From Diospyros lotus (lineage: Eukaryota > Streptophyta > Magnoliopsida > Ericales > Ebenaceae), in the NCBI RefSeq assembly GCF_014633365.1, contig NC_068346.1, positions 18,621,030-18,685,029 of the forward strand: a stretch of DNA of 64,000 nt, in the 5' to 3' direction. Position numbers and translations under genes: made by a program. The notes below the pieces were generated by a model. It did not search any database, had not been told where the DNA came from, and worked only from the letters and a program-made list of their open reading frames with translations. This document shows positions 57,711-64,000 of the stretch, piece by piece; positions within the stretch are counted from its first letter, which is position 1, and each line of letters starts with the position of its first letter.

Positions 57711-59037
57711 TGTAACACCCCAAAATAAAAGAAAGTAATTTCGAAATTTTTAGGAATTTTCCAAGTGACTATGAAGCAGTTTAGAAAATTAAAAGTCATT
57801 GTAATAAGCCGAATCCACCGAAGGGAATACCCCAGAACTCAAATACTTAAAAGAAAGGCATGATATTAACAAGCATCTTGAGACAAGATTTATGACATTG
57901 AAAGAAATTAAAATGGAGACAGTTTTTGGTAAGCTAATATACAGCTTAAAAAACTAAATAATCGTAAGGGACTTTTGGAAAGCCAACGAAACCCTGAGGA
58001 GGCTTTGATTGTATGTAAGGATCAACCCTGAAGTAGTTTTAAGACGAAACAAAGGTCCTATGAGGACACTGGGGCAAAAACGTACTTATCGAGTAAGCCT
58101 TGAGTTATTAATTTTGGATTTTAAGTATCTCGATGAGAATTAATTTAATATTTGAGGATGTAATTGCAATGTGCAATGGTTCAAGTGAGATTAAGGATCT
58201 AATTTATGGATTTATATGTAATTTTTATAATTTTAATTATACAATAAATTTTATAAATCATATATGTATAATATATATATGTATATATAATTATATCTGC
58301 ATTGCAGAGAAACTATGGGTGCAAATCAGTGTGTATATGCAATTCAATGGGCTAAGTGAAGTGGCGCCCACGTCTCATGCCTATATATATAGGTGGGAGG
58401 AATTGAATAAATAGAGAAGTAGGCAAATCGCATGAGCGCGCGCGTGCGAGAGAGAGAGAGAGAGAGAGAGAGTAGGGGCAACTGATGGTGGTTGAGGCCA
58501 GCAGCCATGGTGAAAGCGGTGGTCAGAGGCAACAGTAGGAACGCGCAAACGGTTTCGAAGGGGGAGGTCGGCTGTAGTGGCTTGTGACGAATGTGGCAAT
58601 GGCGGTGGTCGTGCGGCACTCGAGGGGTTGCCAGCAGCGGCTGAGCTAGCCGCAGCAATGGCTGGCGGAGGCCCAAGCAACGGTGGTCGGTGGTAGCGGT
58701 GTGCAGGCCTGCGCGTGCTAGAGGAAGAAGAAAGAGGAAGATGAAGAGAAGAAAAAGAAAAAGAAAAAAAAAAGAAAAGGAAAAGAAAGAAAAAAGGAAA
58801 ATAGGAAAATGAGGAAAAAATGGAGAAAAAATAAGAAAAGTTTTTAGAAAATTTTAGAAAATTCGGAGAATTAATTTGAGACTAGAGGAGCATGCTTGAA
58901 GCTAGGAAATTGCTCGGGCATGCATTTTGAGGAAAGGGTTATTTTCCAAAATAATACTCAAATGCTTTAATTGTCATTTTTTCATGTGTTATGATGCCTC
59001 ATACATTTGGAAACACATTCAGATAATGTGTTGTAAT
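57711..59037 (+). mobile_element. Partial LTR cut by the second CACTA element
   Basis: Begins TGTAACACCCC like the other long LTRs here and has a TATA box (CTATATATATAGG, 58380-58392) followed by GA-rich leader sequence. The matching CA end is not found before the CACTA-type end at 59038, so it is interrupted. GC-rich 58480-58700 gives open frames on the minus strand that look like chance. Confidence 0.5.
58448..58472. repeat. (GA)n microsatellite
   Basis: Uninterrupted GA/AG run of about 25 bp just downstream of the LTR TATA box, preceded by GCGCGCGCGTGCG. Confidence 0.92.
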
Positions 59038-59851
59038 CACTTCCAGGAAAACGCTATTTTGCGACTGACTTTTTGCGACTGATGGATTTAGTCGGTAATT
59101 AGCAATGGATTAACGGTCGATTTTTAAATTTTGGGATTGAATGTTTTTTGACCAATTCAGCGACGAAAACTCCTGTCGCTATTTCCGCTACCGATTTTGA
59201 CCACAAAATTTGCGATCGAAGTTTTTTCCCGACCAATGCAGCAACGGAAACTACCATCGCTAATTTTCTGATCGATTTTGATCACAAAATTTGTTACGAA
59301 ATTTTTGGTTGGTGGATTTCCTTTTAAATTTGCGATCGAATTTTTCGTCTAAATATTTTTTTTGGTTGAAATATTGAATTAGTTGTTAAATCAAAATAAA
59401 GTAATTTATGAAAATAATATTAATAATTAATATATTCATAAAAATAAAATAATTTATGATTATGATAACTAATAAAATAATTTAAATTATGACAGTTATT
59501 AAATAATTTATGATGATAATCTAAAATATGATAATAAAGTATTTTATTGTATTACATGAAATTAATATTTATTTTAAAATGTAATTATATTATGTAATAT
59601 TTATATTATTGCATAAAATATTAATTTATTAACATTTTGAGCTCCTCCACCCAAAAATATTATAAAGAAATAAATAAAAGTAAGTTTAAATAATGTTCAA
59701 ATCAAATTCAACAGATTCAATAGTTAGTAATTTAAGGTTGTAGACGAAATTTTCAGCAAAAATTAGCATTCTTTCTTTATATATTGCTTAATTTGTTTAT
59801 ACTCTATGGAATAATTTTTTACCACAACAATTAGCAATAAATATAACCTCA

Positions 59852-60080
59852 CTATATTATATATATATAAAAGCGAGTTAAACCTTGACCGGGCTTAATA
59901 GGCCTATTAAATCTGTGCCGGGTTGAATACTATATTATACATATAAAAACAGGTTAAACACTGACCGAGCTTAATATGCCTATAAAATTCGTACCGAGTT
60001 AATACTATATTATACATATAAAGGCAGGTTAAACCCTGATTGGGCTTAACATGCCTATTAAACCCGTTACGGGTATAATC
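59852..60080. repeat. Three tandem units of ~76 bp
   Basis: Units start CTATATTATA at 59852, 59930 and 60005. Each holds GTTAAAC-x-CTGA, GGGCTTAATA and CCTATTAAA words. Non-coding. Confidence 0.88.
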
Positions 60081-60479
60081 TCTCTGGGTTTCATGTGCCT
60101 ATCAAACCCAGAACAAGTTTAACCTGCCAAATCAGCCCAGAACAAACAAAATTAGCATTTTTCTTCTTCTTCTTTTCCTACAAACCCATGGGTTCCAACT
60201 GCCCTAACATGGTATCTGGTGCTTGAAAATAACGTTCTCCATGTGAATTGAGCCTAGAATGCACAACAAATTTCATGTTTGTTAATAAATACATCATACA
60301 CCAATGCAAGTTAATCAAATCAAGATCACAAATCATTTTGTACTTGTGTATAGTTCATCCATGGGCATGTGTATAGAAATCAACATTTTGGACAAGAGCT
60401 CACTAAATATATTGATTACATATACCAACTACATTGTTATGCCTATACAAATACATATGAACAAATTAAAAATTATGTA

Positions 60480-61460
60480 TACAATCAAGTATCAACTGCT
60501 CTGCTATGTCTATACAAATACATGGCAACTTGCCTGTGAAGGGTACACATTTCATCCTCGCTCTGATTTGTCACCCGCCGATCCTCTGTATGCCTCATGA
60601 TGTCATCGATGTACTTAATAACGTACACTCTGCAGTTGTGCCTGCATTAAAAATAACAAAATTCTATCAAACTTTAAATAACAACAAACATTTGACTCAA
60701 TAATAAATGAAATATTCTATTTTAATTCAGTACCCGTCTAGTTACTGAGGCATCTCACCATGCTAGGATTGAGTTTCTCCAACTCCCATTCTCTGTGTGG
60801 AGTGGTAACTATGGAGATATGATCATAATATTCACTGCGATTATTCAAGATAATTTGTAGGAGTCTCACTAATGACTTGATGCTCTTAGCCCTGGCCCTC
60901 TTGCTTTCCTCCTTAGTCTCCATGGAGTCATACATAACAACCTTGCCCTCTTTTAGGCAAATCATGGCTACGACCTAGTGGGAATTATTCCCCAGATTGG
61001 ATGGGATCAAGACTTGCATATTTTGAGAATACATTAGTTGTGAGTTAATCCATCAATAAAATAAGTGAACACTTATGAAGTCCACTGTCCACCAAGGCTT
61101 TGTATCATCATTGACACCATGAATATGATCACATATTCCATCTAGGACCTTCACCTTAGCAAACAACACAACACACTTGCTTGCGAATTTCTCAATCCAC
61201 CACTTGTTCAGAAGTGCCCGAAGAGGTGGAAAATGTTATATTTGCTTTGGACCAAATATAGATGCAATAAAGAAAGGAGTAACCTAAGATATGTGTTTAG
61301 CACCACAAATAGGATAGTGGGCATGATAGCATATTTCATATCATATATAGTATGAGCCTGCGCATCGCTTATTCGTCGGACGCAACACAAGTAGCTATCA
61401 ATGTGAGACCCCTTTATCCAGATTTTAACATTCTCTATGGAACGCAAGTCGCTAGGTAAT
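60480..61460 (-). pseudogene. ULP1-like cysteine protease of a CACTA element
   Basis: On the minus strand: DGICDHIHGVNDDTKPWW (about 61110-61165), then a His codon directly followed by TAG (60973-60978) where HW is expected, then MICLKEGKVVMYDSMETKEE from 60965. A splice-like GTGAGA (about 60758) and TTTTTAATGCAG (about 60642) are followed by ACAACTGCAGAGTGT, coding TTAEC with the catalytic Cys, and after a frameshift YVIKYIDDIM. His, Asp and Cys positions of the C48 (Ulp1/SENP) fold can thus be pointed to. Such SUMO-protease-like genes are common CACTA passengers. This one is broken by a nonsense codon and a shift. Confidence 0.65.
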
Positions 61461-62060
61461 AGATGTACAATGTAACCTGTGTAATGCCTACAATAACCAA
61501 TAATTATTATAAGTTTGAGATTGTATTACCAATGTAAATAGAACAATAATATAAATTTTTCCTGACTTATACTTACTTGATGTCTTTCTGCAATTCTATA
61601 TAGTAAGTGTAGCCCTCAGGGGGCTTAAGATCATCGACCCCCTGTTGGTCCAAGTGATCCTCAGCTACTTCAGCCCCTATCTACATCACCATGCCCCCTA
61701 CATTGTCCGGGCTAGGAACATGAACATTCTCTCCTATCCTAGCCGATGTCAAGGGTGACACTGTCTTCTCACCCTCCACCGGCAGCTATTTGTTTTCGTC
61801 TGCCATGTCCACCACAACATCAACCTTGCTTATCTTTCGCCACTGAGTGTATTCAGTGTATGGTGACTGACAACATTGTGATGGCAATCGGTTACTCGTA
61901 GGTCATTCACTGCCCATAACTAATTCCTCATGAAACTGTACAAATACTATATGTTACATAATAGTACATATTTCATAATGAAATGTAAATAAAAGTGAAG
62001 TTAGAGCTTACTCCAGATTGAGATGTCCGGTCCTCCACATCATCATGAGCTGGATCTACC
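61461..62060 (-). other. Probable 5' part of the CACTA-borne gene
   Basis: Minus-strand pieces such as PPEGYTYYIELQKDIK (about 61575-61625) and DPAHDDVEDRTSQSG followed by GTAAGC look like spliced, acidic coding sequence in front of the ULP1-like region. No domain is recognised. Confidence 0.35.
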
Positions 62061-62657
62061 ATTATAAAAAATCAACGTTTTAGCGACAAAAAATTTCGTC
62101 GCTAAAACATCAAAATTCGTCGCTAAATTTTTTAGTGACAGATTTAGTGAAGGCTACCTTTCCATCGCTAAAAAGGGATTTGCTAAAATTTAGTGATGGG
62201 ATTAGCGATAAGACTTTTTTAGTGATGGAATCAGCAACAGGGGTTGTACCCGTTGCTAATCAGTGACGGAATCTGCGATGGGTTTATCTCCAGTTGCTGA
62301 ATTCTGAGATGAAAATTTCGTCACTGATTAATGACAAAATTATTTTTTGTCGCTAAATTCAGGGCATGCCCCAAAATTCAATGCGTGCTAGCCCCTACCC
62401 TCCCCTTATGCGTGCCATGTGGCCGTACCTTTGTTCGCCACGTGGCAGCGCTGTGATATTACTCCCAACTATTATCTCAAGCTCTTTACCAAATTTGAAC
62501 CCCCAACCTCTCATGACCAAGTTCCGCAGGCGAGTCAATCGATCTGGAAGCCTCCTTGTTTATTGATGTGTATAAAATATATTTATAGTATTCTCTTCCA
62601 AATTTTTCAGAATTATATTTACACTCCAAAATTTCTCAAACTTATTTCAATAGGTGG
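62061..62657 (-). repeat. CACTA-like end plus shared module, copy 2 (inverted partner at 55831-56340)
   Basis: The left end, CCATTATAAAAAATCAACG, looks like a decayed CACTA terminus, followed by TTTTAGCGAC / GTCGCTAAAA repeats to 62365. Then CCACGTGGC, the B-box-like TTTGAACCCCCAACC (62493-62507), CGATCTGGAAGCCTCC and ATATTTATAGT, mirroring copy 1. Confidence 0.75.
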
Positions 62658-64000
62658 GGCGAGTAGATGAGTAAGTAGTGTTGCCTGCACCCTACCTTCT
62701 TGCCTCACTCTCCTCTTTGCCCGCATCATTCATGAGCTCATTTGACTCATTTCCTCATCAAACCCATCCAACTAAGTGTTAATTTGTCTAATTTCCCTAT
62801 CCATCCTATGCAACATCTCCAGCGTGAGGGTCAACATCTCAGTGATCTACAAATGGAAAAAAAAATTACAATAATAAAAAATAATTACAAATTGTTACAA
62901 AGAATTACAAATCAATTTCCATTTTAGGAAACTATTTCCTTTATGACGACCCCTCATCATATCGTCATTATGTCTATTTATTTATTTTTTTCGTGAGAAC
63001 CTACAGTGGCACAACTTCTTGCCGAAGTGTCCCACTTAACCATACGTCTGCTTTCCTGGTTTAAGTCAGGGACCGTGCCTATTGCGTATGACTCATTAGG
63101 CTTCCGGATATGTTGGCAATGTGTCGGTATGAACACATAAGATAAGATTGGCCTCTAGCAAGCCGTCATGCCCACCCAATTATTTAGAAGTATTTATAAT
63201 CTTTAAACAACCTTTCACGAGCATAGTTACCATGTAATTCGATCCTCTCATCAATGTATCTTTTTGTGATCTCAAGTCTGGCGATGTGTTGCTTGATTAT
63301 GATCACATGAGTTTTCTTTGATCATCCGAATATCTTCACTTAATAGAAAGTGAATCAATAACTCCTTATTGATCTCTTTCACCATGGCCATGGATTTAAA
63401 GTGAATATCCACCAAAGGCGCCTTAGATACATCATCCTCTATCAAGGGATAAATGAGTCCCATCTTGGTTATGCACCCATCTCCATAAGCCTCATGATAC
63501 GCCCAATGATCGCCCACGTGAAACCTTTATCTAGGCCCATCGAAACAATGTCAAAGCATACCGGTCTTTTTATGAGATGACCGTGACAACCTCAGGTCCA
63601 AGGATTAGTTACACCTATCTCATATGAGAATTCTATCAATATATAACCAAAATGGATTCTCATAGCGAGTCATGTCCAGTAACATGTTCTTCAACATTGG
63701 TTACCTATGTACTTGTCTAGGGATCCTCATTCCTATGGGTGTGAGACCCACATTGCTATCACATAGCAAAAACATAGCACATACAAGTCTGACTGCAATT
63801 GTCAGTGTCCATTCTTGACATTGCTACCACTTGGGACATTTAACGATGTTTAGAAATTGTGATGTATCATCTCACATATTTATAAATTAATCACAATATA
63901 CATCATATGGACTTCTATCTAGATTCATCCTATCATTACAATAATAATAAGAAACTAATAGAATGAATTCTTGTGAATTTGAATAACTCATTATTCAATA
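62658..64000. other. Right edge: retrotransposon- or CACTA-derived sequence, no gene recognised
   Basis: 62700-62850 read on the minus strand gives a Met/Arg/Leu-rich stretch (EMLTLTLEMLHRMDREIRQI) that may belong to the CACTA-borne gene. 63000-64000 is LTR-like non-coding sequence. The 81-codon minus frame at 63272-63517 is not recognised. Confidence 0.35.

Larger units (their letters stand above)
59038..64000. mobile_element. Second CACTA-type element, degenerate; right end unresolved
   Basis: CACTTCCAGGAAAACGC at 59038 is a degenerate CACTA terminus, followed by subterminal words (GCGACTGA, GCGACGAAAA, GCGATCGAA) to about 59340. Inside lie a 75-bp triple repeat and a ULP1-like protease pseudogene on the minus strand, typical cargo of plant CACTA elements. 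62061-62657 is another CACTA-like copy inserted in or joined to it. Where the element ends on the right is not determined; it may end before or after the window edge. Confidence 0.5.

Noticed and set aside
58344..58680. Overlapping minus-strand frames of ~100 codons
   Set aside because: Two frames are open together over GC-rich LTR leader sequence and a GA microsatellite; composition explains both.

Overview
The window is plant nuclear DNA. The evidence is GT-AG introns, a RabGAP gene whose sequence matches the plant homologue closely, and Ty1/copia, Ty3/gypsy chromovirus, Tat/Ogre, LINE, CACTA, hAT and TRIM elements with initiator-tRNA-Met primer sites. The moderate GC of the exons and the AT-rich spacers fit a eudicot. 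I cannot name the species.

There is one host protein gene. It lies on the minus strand from the ATG at 32148 leftwards to at least 4034, and continues beyond the left edge. It encodes a Gyp1/TBC1D22-type TBC-domain Rab GTPase-activating protein. I could place nine exons with splice phases that fit exactly (1209 nt, 403 codons). They carry both catalytic fingers: Arg in I-x-x-D-x-x-R and Gln in Y-x-Q. Only the last ~45-50 codons are missing. About 1.2 kb of coding sequence is spread over more than 28 kb because the introns are full of transposons.

Layout, left to right. 1-3690: decayed copia element in the last intron. 4034-4398: exons 9 and 8. 4399-9004: intron 7, with a LINE relic and a complete 306-bp TRIM. 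9005-10294: exons 7 to 5. 10295-15979: intron 4, with a chromovirus fragment and a SINE-like sequence. 15980-16050: exon 4. 16051-31216: 15.2-kb intron 3. It holds a copia element (16845-29915) broken by a chromovirus (18869-24264) and by a 2.7-kb solo LTR (26281-28985). 31217-32148: exons 3 to 1.

32.2-64 kb is an intergenic transposon graveyard with no recognisable host gene. It holds four more solo LTRs (36002-38803, 39524-42060, 43812-46190, 47854-49674), most with matching 5-bp target duplications. It also holds a Tat/Ogre-type pol relic, a ~73-bp tandem array of about 17 copies, a CACTA element with a hairpin-rich array and a nested hAT-like element, a partial LTR, and a second CACTA element with a broken ULP1-like protease gene.

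I found no new multi-gene system. The points most worth a second look are the extreme intron expansion of the RabGAP gene, a uORF whose stop codon overlaps the main start, the sense-oriented solo LTR in intron 3, the GC-island solo-LTR family, the 73-bp array, and a 500-600-bp module shared in inverted orientation by two CACTA-like elements. All calls come from reading the sequence; no search was run.
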